A DNA stretch of 11,966 nt from Prevotellaceae bacterium (GCA_031290755.1 JAITMY010000105.1:1-11966), one strand, 5' to 3'. Positions 1 to 7,816 are shown, numbered from the stretch's first letter. Notes: generated from the sequence alone by a model not told the origin. Translations and numbers: made by a program.

Positions 1-1
1 G

Positions 2-745
2 CAGCTGGGCTACAAGGTGAGCTTCGGCAAGGGCAAGTCCATCTCGCGCGAGCTCAACGGGCTACTGGAGAAGGTGCGCGGCAGCAAGGCGCAAAACCTC
101 CTCGAAACCTTAGCGCTGCGCTGCATGGCCAAGGCGCGGTACAGCACGGCCAACGCGGGGCACTACGGCCTGGCGTTTGACTACTACACGCACTTCACCT
201 CGCCCATCCGCCGCTACCCCGACGTGATGGTGCACCGCCTGCTGGCCTCCTACCTGGGCGGCGGCAAGTCCGCCAGCGCCGAGGACTACGACGCGCTCTG
301 CAAGCACTCCAGCGAAATGGAGGGCAAGGCCGCCGACGCCGAGCGCGCCTCCATCAAGTACAAAATGGCCGAGTACATGCAGGACAAGGTGGGCGAGGAG
401 TACGACGGCACCATTTCGGGGGTTACCGACCGCGGCATATACGTGGAGATAAACGACAACAAGATAGAGGGCATGGTGCTGCTGCGCTCGCTCAAGAACG
501 ACTTCTTCTACTTTCAGGAGGACAGCTACCGCGTGGTGGGCCGCCGCACCGGGAAAACCTACACGCTGGGCGACGCCGTGCGCATCAAGGTTGACCGCAT
601 CAACATGGAGAAGAAGCAGCTGGACTACGCCATGCTTGAGGAGGAGGACGCCGAGGGCAGGGCGCTGGTCAGCAGCGAAAAGAAGCAGCAGCGGAAGAAC
701 GCAGAGAAGCGCTACCGCGGCAGCGGGAAGCGGCAGCAAAAATAA
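2..745 (+). CDS. rnr: Ribonuclease R, C-terminal part (5' end outside window)
   Basis: This is the 3' end of a 3'-to-5' exoribonuclease of the RNase II/R family, which degrades structured RNA in the cytoplasm. The frame is open from base 2, giving 247 residues before TAA at 743-745. The first GTG in frame (17-19) is internal, because family-like residues (LGYK) precede it. The visible part holds the end of the RNB catalytic domain, with the family motif DYYTHFTSPIRRYPD near visible residues 60-74. An S1 RNA-binding domain follows at about 136-214 (EEYDGTISGVTDRGIYVEI). A Lys/Arg/Gln-rich tail of about 25 residues ends the protein, as is usual for RNase R rather than RNase II. Family assignment is firm. 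The catalytic aspartates lie upstream of the window and cannot be checked. No clear terminator follows; only a 5-bp CCGCT/AGCGG stem is visible just after the stop. Confidence 0.95.
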   Translation, partial: QLGYKVSFGKGKSISRELNGLLEKVRGSKAQNLLETLALRCMAKARYSTANAGHYGLAFDYYTHFTSPIRRYPDVMVHRLLASYLGGGKSASAEDYDALCKHSSEMEGKAADAERASIKYKMAEYMQDKVGEEYDGTISGVTDRGIYVEINDNKIEGMVLLRSLKNDFFYFQEDSYRVVGRRTGKTYTLGDAVRIKVDRINMEKKQLDYAMLEEEDAEGRALVSSEKKQQRKNAEKRYRGSGKRQQK

Positions 746-820
746 TGCCGCTGGCAAGCGGTGTGTAGCCAACGATTTAAAGTATTTTAATGCGCTACCC
801 AAGATATTTTCGTGCATTTA

Positions 821-851
821 TTTGTCGTTTCGGAAATAATCCCTACATTTG
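821..851 (+). promoter_or_regulatory. Bacteroidota-type promoter of rpsO
   Basis: TTTG at 821-824, a 19-nt spacer, and TACATTTG at 844-851 match the Bacteroidota sigma-ABfr consensus (TTTG, 19-21 nt, TAnnTTTG) at every defined position. Transcription would start near 858, leaving a leader of about 17 nt before the rpsO ATG at 875. This is the best promoter match in the window. It lies in the 129-bp gap after rnr, so rpsO can be transcribed independently of rnr. Confidence 0.8.
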
Positions 852-874
852 CAGCCTATTTAAACAATGTTACT

Positions 875-1147
875 ATGTACTACTTAACAGCAGAGAAGAA
901 GCAGGAAATTTTCGCAAAGCACGGGAAGTCTAATAAGGACACAGGCACCTCAGAAGGCCAGGTTGCCCTATTTTCCTACCGTATCAACCACCTCACCGCC
1001 CACCTGAAAGTGCACAAAAAGGACTTTGGCACAGAGCGGGCGTTGGTGAGCTTAGTAGGCAAGCGGCGCAAGCTGCTCAACTACCTAAAGCAGGTTGATA
1101 TAGAAAGATATAGGGCTATTATTAAGGCACTCGAGCTACGAAAGTAA
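875..1147 (+). CDS. rpsO: 30S ribosomal protein S15
   Basis: S15 is a primary 16S rRNA-binding protein of the small-subunit platform. The product is 90 residues, against about 89 for the family. It carries the family stretch GTSEGQVALFSYRINHLT at about residues 25-42 and the C-terminal GKRRKLLNYLK region that contacts rRNA. The frame is open upstream to 812, but the ATG at 875 (MYYLTAEKK) gives the normal length and sits about 17 nt below the expected transcription start. There is no Shine-Dalgarno sequence, which is normal in Bacteroidota. A strong terminator follows ten bases after the stop, so rpsO is probably mainly monocistronic. In Enterobacteria rpsO directly precedes pnp; here apt lies between them. 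S15 often represses its own translation, but no pseudoknot was identified in this very short leader. Confidence 0.96.
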   Translation: MYYLTAEKKQEIFAKHGKSNKDTGTSEGQVALFSYRINHLTAHLKVHKKDFGTERALVSLVGKRRKLLNYLKQVDIERYRAIIKALELRK

Positions 1148-1157
1148 CCCGAAGAGC

Positions 1158-1191
1158 AGAAAGGCAATTGTAGCAATTGCCTTTCTCTTTT
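1158..1191 (+). terminator. Rho-independent terminator after rpsO
   Basis: A perfect 13-bp stem (AGAAAGGCAATTG at 1158-1170 with its complement at 1174-1186) has a 3-nt TAG loop and a CTTTT tail. It begins ten bases after the rpsO stop. The tail is short, so some read-through into apt is possible. That would fit the absence of a recognisable promoter before apt. Confidence 0.85.
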
Positions 1192-1266
1192 GGCTAACCG
1201 CAGCGCACGCAAGCATGTTTACTCAGACACCTTATGTATATACATACGTTATCACACTACAACAAA

Positions 1267-1785
1267 ATGGACTTTAAGCAGCACCTCCGCATCATTCCCG
1301 ACCACCCCACCCCCGGTATCCTCTTTCAGGATATTACAACGCTCTTAAACAACGCCGGAGTCTTTCGCGCCGCCGTGCGGGCGGTAGCCGACCAGTTCCG
1401 CGGCAAGGGCATCACCAAAGTTGTGGGCATAGAGTCGCGCGGCTTTATCTTGGGCGCTGCGGTGGCCTACGAGCTGGGCGTAGGGCTGGTGCCCATACGC
1501 AAAAAAGGCAAGCTGCCGTGGAAAACCTACTCGGTAGAGTACGCGCTGGAGTACGGCAACGACACCATCGAAATCCATCAGGATGCGCTGGAGGCAACGG
1601 ACAGGGTGCTCATCGCCGACGACATCATAGCCACCGGCGGCACGGCCTACGCCTCGCTGGGGCTGGTGCGCAAGTTCAACATCCCGATGGCCAACATCTT
1701 TGTATGCTTCCTGCTCGACATTCGCGAGGTGCCAGGCAAAGAGAAAGAGCTGCTCAAGGAGCACGGGTACTTCTCGCTCGTCTAA
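1267..1785 (+). CDS. apt: Adenine phosphoribosyltransferase
   Basis: The enzyme salvages adenine by condensing it with PRPP to give AMP and pyrophosphate in the cytoplasm. The start at 1267 (MDFKQHLRIIPDHP) gives 172 residues, the normal APT length. The in-frame ATG at 1234 would add 11 unlike residues and is less likely. Visible features are the N-terminal PDHPTPGILFQDI segment (11-23), ESRGF (56-60), the flexible-loop segment RKKGKLPWKT (79-88), and the type I PRTase PRPP-binding motif VLIADDIIATGGT (about 114-126). No convincing TAnnTTTG promoter is visible between the rpsO terminator and the start. The gene ends 68 bp before pnp in the same direction and may be co-transcribed with it. An AT-rich 14-bp palindrome at 1233-1246 lies just upstream but may be chance. 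Confidence 0.96.
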   Translation: MDFKQHLRIIPDHPTPGILFQDITTLLNNAGVFRAAVRAVADQFRGKGITKVVGIESRGFILGAAVAYELGVGLVPIRKKGKLPWKTYSVEYALEYGNDTIEIHQDALEATDRVLIADDIIATGGTAYASLGLVRKFNIPMANIFVCFLLDIREVPGKEKELLKEHGYFSLV

Positions 1786-1814
1786 ATACGCAAACATTAC
1801 AGGCTACATAACCC

Positions 1815-1836
1815 GCCCTCATAAACAAGCGAGGGC
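1815..1836 (+). promoter_or_regulatory. Small hairpin in the pnp leader
   Basis: GCCCTC at 1815-1820 can pair with GAGGGC at 1831-1836 across a 10-nt A-rich loop, ending 17 nt before the pnp start. The stem is only 6 bp. In enterobacteria pnp mRNA is autoregulated through a leader hairpin, but that one is longer and cut by RNase III. Similar control here is speculation. The stem could also be a weak processing or attenuation site in an apt-pnp transcript. Confidence 0.3.
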
Positions 1837-1853
1837 ACAAACGAACAAAAACC

Positions 1854-4076
1854 ATGCTATACAACGCACTGAAAAAGACAATTGACTTAGGCGATGGCCG
1901 CACCATTGAGCTCGAAACCGGCAAGCTGGCCAAGCAAGCCGACGGAGCCGTGGTGGTGAAAATGGGCAGCACCATGCTGCTTGCCGCCGTTACCTGCGCT
2001 GCCGACGCCAAGGAGGACACGGACTTCATGCCGCTTTCGGTAGAGTACAAGGAAAAATACTCCGCCGCAGGCCGGTATCCGGGAGGCTTCCTGAAGCGCG
2101 AGGCTCGCCCCAACGACCACGAGATACTCATCTCGCGCCTCATTGACCGCGCCCTGCGCCCGCTCTTCCCCGACGACTTCCACGCCGACGTTTTCGTAAC
2201 CGTCAACCTCATCTCTGCCGACAACGACATCATGCCCGACGCCCTCGCAGGCCTTGCGGCCTCGGCAGCGCTGGCGGTTTCCGACATCCCGTTCAACGGG
2301 CCTATCTCCGAAGTGCGCGTTGCCCGCATCGACGGCCAGTGGTGCATCAACCCCACGTTTTCGCAGCTGAAGCAAGCCGACATCGAAATCATGGTGGGCG
2401 CCACCGAAGAGAACATTCTGATGGTGGAGGGCGAAATGAAGGAGGTTTCGGAGAAGGAAATGCTGGAGGCCATCAAGATTGCGCACGCTGAAATCAAGAA
2501 GCACTGCCGCATACAAAAGGAAATGGCCGCTGAGCTGGGCAAGCAGGTAAAGCGCACCTACTGCCACGAGGACAACGACGAGGAGCTGCGCCAGCAGGTG
2601 TACGACGCCTGCTACGCTAAGACCTACGAGGTGGCCAAGAAGACAACCGCCAAGCACGAGCGCTCAGCGCTGTTTGCGCAGGTGGAGGAAGAGTTTATCG
2701 CCACCCTGCCCGACAACGAGGAAAAGCCGCGCAAGGCCAAGCTGGTGAAGCGCTACTTCCACGACAACGTGCAGAAAAAAGCCATGCGCAACATGGTGCT
2801 CGACGAGGGCATCCGCCTCGACGGGCGCAAAACCACCGACATTCGCCCCATCTGGTGCGAGGTGGACTACCTGCCCGCTGCCCACGGCTCGGCCATCTTC
2901 ACGCGCGGCGAAACGCAATCGCTCACCACCGTTACGCTGGGCACCAAGCTCGACCAAAAGGAAATAGACGACGTGCTCGTGCAGGGCATTGAGCAGTTCG
3001 TGCTGCACTACAACTTCCCCCCGTTTTCGACCGGCGAGGCGCGACCCGCGCGTGGCACCAGCCGCCGCGAAATAGGCCACGGCAACCTTGCCCACCGCGC
3101 CCTCAAGGGGCAGGTGCCGCTGGGCGAAGACAACCCCTACGCCGTGCGCGTGGTGTCCGACATCTTGGAGTCGAACGGCTCCTCGTCAATGGCAACGGTG
3201 TGCGCCGGTACGCTTGCCCTCATGGATGCCGGCCTGCAAATAAAAAAGCCCGTGTCGGGCATCGCAATGGGGCTGATTAGCGAGAACGCTTGCAGCAAGT
3301 TCGCCATCCTCTCCGACATCTTAGGCGACGAAGACCACCTCGGCGACATGGACTTCAAGGTAACGGGCACCAAGGACGGCATCACCGCTACCCAGATGGA
3401 CATTAAGGTTGACGGGCTACCCTACGAGGTGCTGGAGCAGGCGCTGGAGCAGGCGCGGCAAGGGCGGCTGCACATACTCGGCGAGATGATGAAAACCATG
3501 AGCGAGCCGCGCCCTGAGCTCAAACCCCACGTGCCGCGCATAGAGCAAATCGTTATAGACGCTGAGTTTATTGGCGCAGTCATTGGCCCCGGCGGTAAGA
3601 TCATTCAGGAGCTGCAAAAAACAACGGGCACCACCATCACCATTACAGAGCACGACAACAAGGGCTTTGTTGATGTCTTTGGCCCCGACAAAGAGAGCAT
3701 CACCGCTGCGCTGGAGCGCATCAAGGGCATCACCACCGTGCCCGAAGTAGGGCTGGTGTACAAGGGCAAGATTGTTTCGATACTGGACTTCGGCGCCTTC
3801 GTGGAAATACTCCCCAACAAAGACGGCCTGCTGCACATCTCGGAAATGGCCTACGAGCGGGTCAACAAGGTGGAAGACCTCTACCAAGTGGGCGACGAGG
3901 TTGAGGTGAAGCTCATCGAGGTTGAAAAGAGCGGTAAGCTGCGGCTGTCGCGTAGAGCGCTGCTCCCGCAGCCCGAAGGCTGGGTTGAGCCTGAGCGCAA
4001 GCGCCCCGAAAGAAGGGATGGCGACCGCGACCGCCGCGGCGGCGACCGTCCAAGAGGCGGAGATAGAAGAAGGTAG
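1854..4076 (+). CDS. pnp: Polyribonucleotide nucleotidyltransferase (PNPase)
   Basis: PNPase degrades RNA from the 3' end using phosphate, releasing nucleoside diphosphates, and can run in reverse to add tails. It works as a cytoplasmic trimer. The product is 740 residues, slightly longer than the E. coli enzyme (711). In order it has a first RNase PH domain (about 10-215, with KREARPNDHEILISRLIDRALRP spanning the conserved region), a helical linker, a second RNase PH domain (about 315-545), a KH domain with GPGG at 578-581, and an S1 domain from about 633 to 703. The phosphate-site segment SRREIGHG is at 403-410. In GDEDHLGDMDFKV the aspartates at 492 and 498 match catalytic D486 and D492 of E. 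coli. The last 25 or so residues are an Arg/Asp/Gly-rich tail. The ATG at 1854 fits the family N-terminus. No promoter was found, so transcription from apt is likely. Confidence 0.98.
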   Translation: MLYNALKKTIDLGDGRTIELETGKLAKQADGAVVVKMGSTMLLAAVTCAADAKEDTDFMPLSVEYKEKYSAAGRYPGGFLKREARPNDHEILISRLIDRALRPLFPDDFHADVFVTVNLISADNDIMPDALAGLAASAALAVSDIPFNGPISEVRVARIDGQWCINPTFSQLKQADIEIMVGATEENILMVEGEMKEVSEKEMLEAIKIAHAEIKKHCRIQKEMAAELGKQVKRTYCHEDNDEELRQQVYDACYAKTYEVAKKTTAKHERSALFAQVEEEFIATLPDNEEKPRKAKLVKRYFHDNVQKKAMRNMVLDEGIRLDGRKTTDIRPIWCEVDYLPAAHGSAIFTRGETQSLTTVTLGTKLDQKEIDDVLVQGIEQFVLHYNFPPFSTGEARPARGTSRREIGHGNLAHRALKGQVPLGEDNPYAVRVVSDILESNGSSSMATVCAGTLALMDAGLQIKKPVSGIAMGLISENACSKFAILSDILGDEDHLGDMDFKVTGTKDGITATQMDIKVDGLPYEVLEQALEQARQGRLHILGEMMKTMSEPRPELKPHVPRIEQIVIDAEFIGAVIGPGGKIIQELQKTTGTTITITEHDNKGFVDVFGPDKESITAALERIKGITTVPEVGLVYKGKIVSILDFGAFVEILPNKDGLLHISEMAYERVNKVEDLYQVGDEVEVKLIEVEKSGKLRLSRRALLPQPEGWVEPERKRPERRDGDRDRRGGDRPRGGDRRR

Positions 4077-4095
4077 AACGCCCCCTAAGCGGACA

Positions 4096-4135
4096 AAAGA
4101 GCGGCCTCCTAACGTAGCTTAGGAGGCCGCTCTTT
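4096..4135. terminator. Bidirectional terminator between convergent pnp and glycosyltransferase genes
   Basis: A perfect 17-bp stem (4096-4112 with 4119-4135) encloses the 6-nt loop CGTAGC. The plus-strand RNA ends in UCUUU and the minus-strand RNA in UCUUUU, so the hairpin can stop both pnp and the facing operon, whose last stop codon lies at 4160. It sits in the 83-bp convergent gap, where a shared terminator is expected. Confidence 0.85.
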
Positions 4136-4159
4136 GTATGCACGGTTGCCTTTAAGCGC

Positions 4160-5584
4160 CTACGGTGTTTCCCGAAATTGATGAAGCAACCTCAAAAGCG
4201 TTGGGGCAAGCAGCTCAGGGCGAAAGTCCGGCTGGGCTTCCATTTGCCGCAGCTCGCCAAGGGGAATATAGTCATCCACGAAGGTGTAAAAAAACTTGCG
4301 CCCGCGCGGCAGCTCCACCACGCTGTCGGCAGCGGGCAGCTGCACCATCACCCGCTGCCCCTTGAACTGCGCGTCGAGCGACCAAAGCGTGTACTGGCTT
4401 TGCCTCCCCGCCAATGCCTTTTGCGAGTCGCTGGGCTGCCGTGTGTAAAAAGCGTACAGCGACGGGCTTTGGTAGGACTTGAGGAATAGCACGGGCGCTC
4501 CGTTTGCCGCCTGCGCAATGCGCTGGTTAGTGGCTTTGTTGTTGAAGAAAACAAGCTTGGTGCCGCTCAGCGCCCCCGTCATAATCAGCACGCGCACCAC
4601 CAGCAAGAGCGCAAGCGTAACCCACCCCACGCGGATAAGGTACTTGCCCATGCGGGCGTTTGCTGCGCCGTAAAGGTAAAGCGCAAACACAATGCTGTAG
4701 GCCATCGGCAGCGTCCACTGCGGCTGCACGTAGCCGCGAAGCGTGGCAAGCAAAAAGAACAAAAAGAAGCCGCCGGCAATAAAGTAAACCGGACGCAAGA
4801 GCGTATGCCGCACCTTACTTTTGAACGCAACATATATAAACGGCAGCACAAGAAACGGGTTGTAGCACCCCACGATGTTCAGCAAATACTCGCGCACGTA
4901 GCCGGCGCGAAACGTATTGTTCCTGTCCATTAGGTGGTAGCGAAAGCTTACCCAATCGTGCTCGTCCTGCCAGCACAGGTGCGGCAGCATTACAAGAGCG
5001 GCAAGCAGCGCCGCCGCATAAAACCTGCGGTTGCGCAGCAGCGAGAGGTTGGACAGCACAAGGCACAGCACCACCAACGCCCCGTGGTACTTGGCATAGG
5101 CCATCAGCCCCATGCACAAGCCGAACAGCACTGTCCAAACGAGCTTGGAGGAGGTGGTGAATTTGCGGTACAGCACTAATATCAGCGCCGTAAAAAACAT
5201 CAACGGCGCATCGGGGGTGGCAACAAAGCCGTACACCTGCACCATGGGCACGGCGGCGCACAGCAGCACGTAGAGCGTTGCCTCGCGGCGCCCCGCTTCG
5301 GGCGTGCGCAGTAGCGTCCAAAACAAGTACAGGTAAACGGGTTGCAGCAAGGTGGTAAGCAGGCGCACGCCCAGCTCGTTGCTGTTGAAAAGCGAGCCAA
5401 GCCAAATGAGCAGCGCGGTCATCGGCGGGTGGTCAAAGTAGCCCCAGTCTAAGTGCCGCGAAAACATCCAGTAGTATGCCTCGTCAAAGTGCAGCTCCAT
5501 GAAGCTTGCCTGAAAGAGGTTGGCAAGCCACCAAACCCCCAGCAAGAAAATCAGAAACCGGTCTTTCAGCTTATATTGATACAT
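4160..5584 (-). CDS. Polytopic membrane glycosyltransferase, GT39/GT83 (PMT_2/ArnT-like) type
   Basis: The 474-residue protein resembles integral-membrane glycosyltransferases that take a sugar from a polyprenyl-phosphate donor and add it to lipid or protein outside the cytoplasmic membrane. After the first membrane helix comes the family signature FDEAYYWMFSRHLDWGYFDH (about 33-52), with the acidic pair D34-E35 that marks the catalytic loop, then HPP at 52-54. A second conserved loop reads ATPDAP (122-127) and KYHG follows at 165-168. Many hydrophobic helices run to about residue 340; the last 130 residues are soluble and probably periplasmic. The start overlaps the stop of the upstream gene by one base (TAATG), which implies translational coupling. 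Substrate and acceptor cannot be told. ArnT, protein mannosyltransferase-like or a polysaccharide-modifying enzyme are all possible. Confidence 0.85.
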   Translation of the reverse strand: MYQYKLKDRFLIFLLGVWWLANLFQASFMELHFDEAYYWMFSRHLDWGYFDHPPMTALLIWLGSLFNSNELGVRLLTTLLQPVYLYLFWTLLRTPEAGRREATLYVLLCAAVPMVQVYGFVATPDAPLMFFTALILVLYRKFTTSSKLVWTVLFGLCMGLMAYAKYHGALVVLCLVLSNLSLLRNRRFYAAALLAALVMLPHLCWQDEHDWVSFRYHLMDRNNTFRAGYVREYLLNIVGCYNPFLVLPFIYVAFKSKVRHTLLRPVYFIAGGFFLFFLLATLRGYVQPQWTLPMAYSIVFALYLYGAANARMGKYLIRVGWVTLALLLVVRVLIMTGALSGTKLVFFNNKATNQRIAQAANGAPVLFLKSYQSPSLYAFYTRQPSDSQKALAGRQSQYTLWSLDAQFKGQRVMVQLPAADSVVELPRGRKFFYTFVDDYIPLGELRQMEAQPDFRPELLAPTLLRLLHQFRETP

Positions 5585-6732
5585 TACTCTACGCTAACTA
5601 ATGGTTCATGTTTCATCCACCTGTCCCAAATATACTCGTAGCCTTTCTGCTTCTTCTTGCTGAAGTTGTCCAGCGCAAAGGTAACCTGCAACCCCTGCTC
5701 GTGGTAGGCGGTTTGCTCGGTGAAGTGGAGGGAGTAAATCAGCTTGATGTGCACCACATCGGTTTTTACAAAGTTGATGTAGAAGTCCGTGCGGTTGTAC
5801 TCGCGGGAGCGGTAAATGGGGTCGCCCCAGTAGAGGTCGCTGGCGTGGTCGCTGTAAAAAACCTGCTGGCTGCCGCCGTTGTAGTAGGTGTTGAAGGCGC
5901 CCACGCCTTTGTACTCCACCCTGATTTCGGACAAAACCCCTTGCGGGCGGTGCCATTCGCCAAGCGAGCGGTCGCGCTCCAGCCCCACCGACCAGCCAAG
6001 GTTAGCTTCCAGCTTTTCAATGCCCGCTTTGTCTGCAAAGTCCACGCCCAGCGAGGTGAGCACAACGCCGTTGTCGTGCAAGCCCTCGTCAACAATGGGG
6101 TGCATTGTTCCGGCAAAGTGAAACATATAGCCAAAGTGCTGCGCGTAGAGCACGCCGTAGCTACACCGCGCCGACCAGCCCATAAAAAACGCTTCGTGGC
6201 GGTCGGGCGCTTGGCGGCTTGCCCAGTCGAGCCACAGGTTGAGGTAGCTTTCGCCGTGAAGCAGCTCCCAAAACACGCCGTTCACTATGGGGCGGTAGTT
6301 GAGCACAGAGTCCTGAAAGAACATGCGCGGGTAGCGCCCTAAGGCCAAGCTGCGCGGGAAGGCGCCCACGTAAGCGCGAAATAGCTTTCCGCTGAATTGG
6401 TAGTAGGCAATGGGGTCAAAAAAGTCAACAGCCTTGTTGCTGCCCCACTCGTGCATAGCGTCAAGGCCGACAAAAATGCGGTGCTGCTCGCCCCAGCCCA
6501 TCCCCACCTCGGGCGCAAGGTGCGTGCCCGCCATAGTTTGCGGCATCTGCACGTTGGAGGTGCCAAACTCCGTGTTGTCAAAAAACGAGCGGACTTCGGC
6601 CTTGTAAAGCACCCCCTGCGCATGAGCGGCTACGGGCACAAAGCAAAAAAACATTAGTGAGGTGCACGACCATAAAAGCCAGCGGCACCTTTGCCTGTGT
6701 CTAATCATTTGAAAACCATTTTTAAGCTCCAT
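5584..6732 (-). CDS. Uncharacterised exported protein, probable outer-membrane beta-barrel
   Basis: I do not recognise a named family. The 382-residue product begins with a charged N-terminus, a hydrophobic stretch (about 19-35) and a likely signal peptidase I site AHA-QG after residue 38. An in-frame ATG at 6708 (residue 9, MIRHRQRCRW) would give a more compact signal peptide and may be the true start. The mature part has no further long hydrophobic helix. It has many alternating aromatic and polar segments (for example YQFSGKLFRAYVGAFPR, YGVLYAQHFGYMFHF, TDFYINFV and IKLIYSLHF), a pattern typical of outer-membrane beta-barrels. It is translationally coupled to the membrane glycosyltransferase downstream, so a role in the same envelope or glycan pathway is a reasonable guess. 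A periplasmic beta-sandwich is the alternative. Confidence 0.65.
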   Translation of the reverse strand: MELKNGFQMIRHRQRCRWLLWSCTSLMFFCFVPVAAHAQGVLYKAEVRSFFDNTEFGTSNVQMPQTMAGTHLAPEVGMGWGEQHRIFVGLDAMHEWGSNKAVDFFDPIAYYQFSGKLFRAYVGAFPRSLALGRYPRMFFQDSVLNYRPIVNGVFWELLHGESYLNLWLDWASRQAPDRHEAFFMGWSARCSYGVLYAQHFGYMFHFAGTMHPIVDEGLHDNGVVLTSLGVDFADKAGIEKLEANLGWSVGLERDRSLGEWHRPQGVLSEIRVEYKGVGAFNTYYNGGSQQVFYSDHASDLYWGDPIYRSREYNRTDFYINFVKTDVVHIKLIYSLHFTEQTAYHEQGLQVTFALDNFSKKKQKGYEYIWDRWMKHEPLVSVE

Positions 6733-6831
6733 TCTTCACTATTTACGCCTACCAGCTCCTAACAATTTCAGCCTGCAAGTTTAGTCATAATTTTGGAGAG
6801 TAAGCACAATGGGGCATAAAAATTTTCTGCG

Positions 6832-6862
6832 CAAGGGTTGCATTTGTAGTAAAAAAGTGCAA
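6832..6862 (-). promoter_or_regulatory. Possible promoter of the exported-protein / glycosyltransferase operon
   Basis: Read on the minus strand, TTG (6862-6860), a 20-nt spacer and AACCCTTG (6839-6832) mirror the plus-strand promoter, with one further mismatch to TAnnTTTG. A competing candidate is TAAACTTG at 6783-6776, which has a better -7 element but a poorly spaced TTG. The true start site is open between the two. Confidence 0.3.
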
Positions 6863-6868
6863 CCTTTG
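6838..6868 (+). promoter_or_regulatory. Probable promoter of the GT2-like glycosyltransferase / gcvH unit
   Basis: TTG at 6838-6840, a 20-nt spacer, and AACCTTTG at 6861-6868 match the Bacteroidota pattern TTG-N19-21-TAnnTTTG, with A in place of the first T of the -7 element. Transcription would begin near 6875, leaving a leader of about 39 nt before the ATG at 6914. Confidence 0.45.
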
Positions 6869-6913
6869 CGCCTGCCTTAGGGTGTTTTTAGAAGTATAGT
6901 AACGTAACAGTCA

Positions 6914-7804
6914 ATGAAAGTCAGCGGGTTTACCTTTGTGCGAAATGCCGTGAAGTATGATTACCCTGTAGTGGAGGCCATCACCTCCATCCTGCCGCTG
7001 TGCGATGAATTTATTGTCTGCCTCGGCAAGTCCGACGATGCCACGGCGGACTTGATAGCAGCCATTGCCTCGGACAAAATCAAAGTTATCCACTCCGTGT
7101 GGGACGACAGCCTGCGCGAAGGCGGGCGGGCGCTGGCGGTAGAGACCAACAAAGCCTTTGACGCCGTTGCGCCCGACAGCGATTGGGCGTTTTACATTCA
7201 GGCAGACGAGGTGGTGCACGAAAAGTACCTCCCCGCCATCAGGCAGGCAATGGAGCAGCACTTGAGCAACAAGAAAGTGGCCTGCCTCGTGCTGAAGTAC
7301 CTGCACTTTTACGGCAGCTACAAGTACGTCGGCGACTCGCGCAGCTGGTACCGCCGCGAAATACGGGTAATCCGCAACGACAAAAACATTCGCTCGTACA
7401 AGGATGCGCAAGGGTTTAGAGCACTATCAAGCAACGTCAACGGCGAGGGGTATAAAAAGTTAGCGGGTAAGCTGGTAGATGCCTACGTGTACCACTACGG
7501 CTGGGTCAGGAACCCCTACTTCCAGTCGGCCAAGCAGGCCGGCTTTGCCACGCTGTACAACCCCAACGCCCCGCTAACCGTAGCGCCGCATGAGCTGTTT
7601 GACTACGGCAACGTATCGTCATTGGCGCTCTTTGCCGGCGAGCACCCCAAGGTAATGCAGGCGCGCGTAGGCGCCATGAATTGGCGCTTTGAGTTCGACA
7701 CCTCCAAAAAGCGCCTGCCGCTCAAGTACAAGGTGCTGCAATGGATAGAAAGCGCAACAGGGAAAAGGTTGTTTGAGTTTAGGAACTACAAAATAATCAC
7801 TTAA
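6914..7804 (+). CDS. Glycosyltransferase, GT2-like (GT-A fold)
   Basis: The 296-residue protein looks like a cytoplasmic, nucleotide-sugar-dependent glycosyltransferase. The N-terminus (VSGFTFVRNAVKYDYPVVEA, 3-22) followed by LCDEFIVCLGKSDDAT (about 29-44) is the typical first beta-alpha-beta unit of these enzymes. QADEV at 96-100 stands where the metal- and nucleotide-binding DxD-type motif is expected. No membrane helices are visible. Related genes occur in Bacteroidota polysaccharide loci, but the sugar and acceptor cannot be inferred. The ATG at 6914 is preceded by a probable promoter and no Shine-Dalgarno. The gene ends 12 bp before gcvH in the same direction, so the two are probably co-transcribed although no functional link is known. 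Confidence 0.85.
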   Translation: MKVSGFTFVRNAVKYDYPVVEAITSILPLCDEFIVCLGKSDDATADLIAAIASDKIKVIHSVWDDSLREGGRALAVETNKAFDAVAPDSDWAFYIQADEVVHEKYLPAIRQAMEQHLSNKKVACLVLKYLHFYGSYKYVGDSRSWYRREIRVIRNDKNIRSYKDAQGFRALSSNVNGEGYKKLAGKLVDAYVYHYGWVRNPYFQSAKQAGFATLYNPNAPLTVAPHELFDYGNVSSLALFAGEHPKVMQARVGAMNWRFEFDTSKKRLPLKYKVLQWIESATGKRLFEFRNYKIIT

Positions 7805-7816
7805 TACTGCTACAAA

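Larger units (their letters stand above)
6829..6871. repeat. 14-bp inverted repeat in the divergent intergenic region
   Basis: GCGCAAGGGTTGCA (6829-6842) and TGCAACCTTTGCGC (6858-6871) are inverted copies with one mismatch (a G-U wobble in plus-strand RNA) around a 15-nt A-rich centre. Such long arms are unlikely by chance in a window of this size. The repeat lies between two divergent transcription units. Each arm contains a TTG element for one strand and a TTG-ended -7-like element for the other. Confidence 0.7.

Noticed and set aside
110..817. Long minus-strand open frame opposite rnr
   Set aside because: It is an antisense shadow of RNase R with low-complexity Val/Leu/Ala/His content.
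1233..1246. 14-bp palindrome TATGTATATACATA upstream of apt as an operator
   Set aside because: AT-rich 14-bp palindromes are expected about once by chance in a window of this size, and nothing else supports a binding site.
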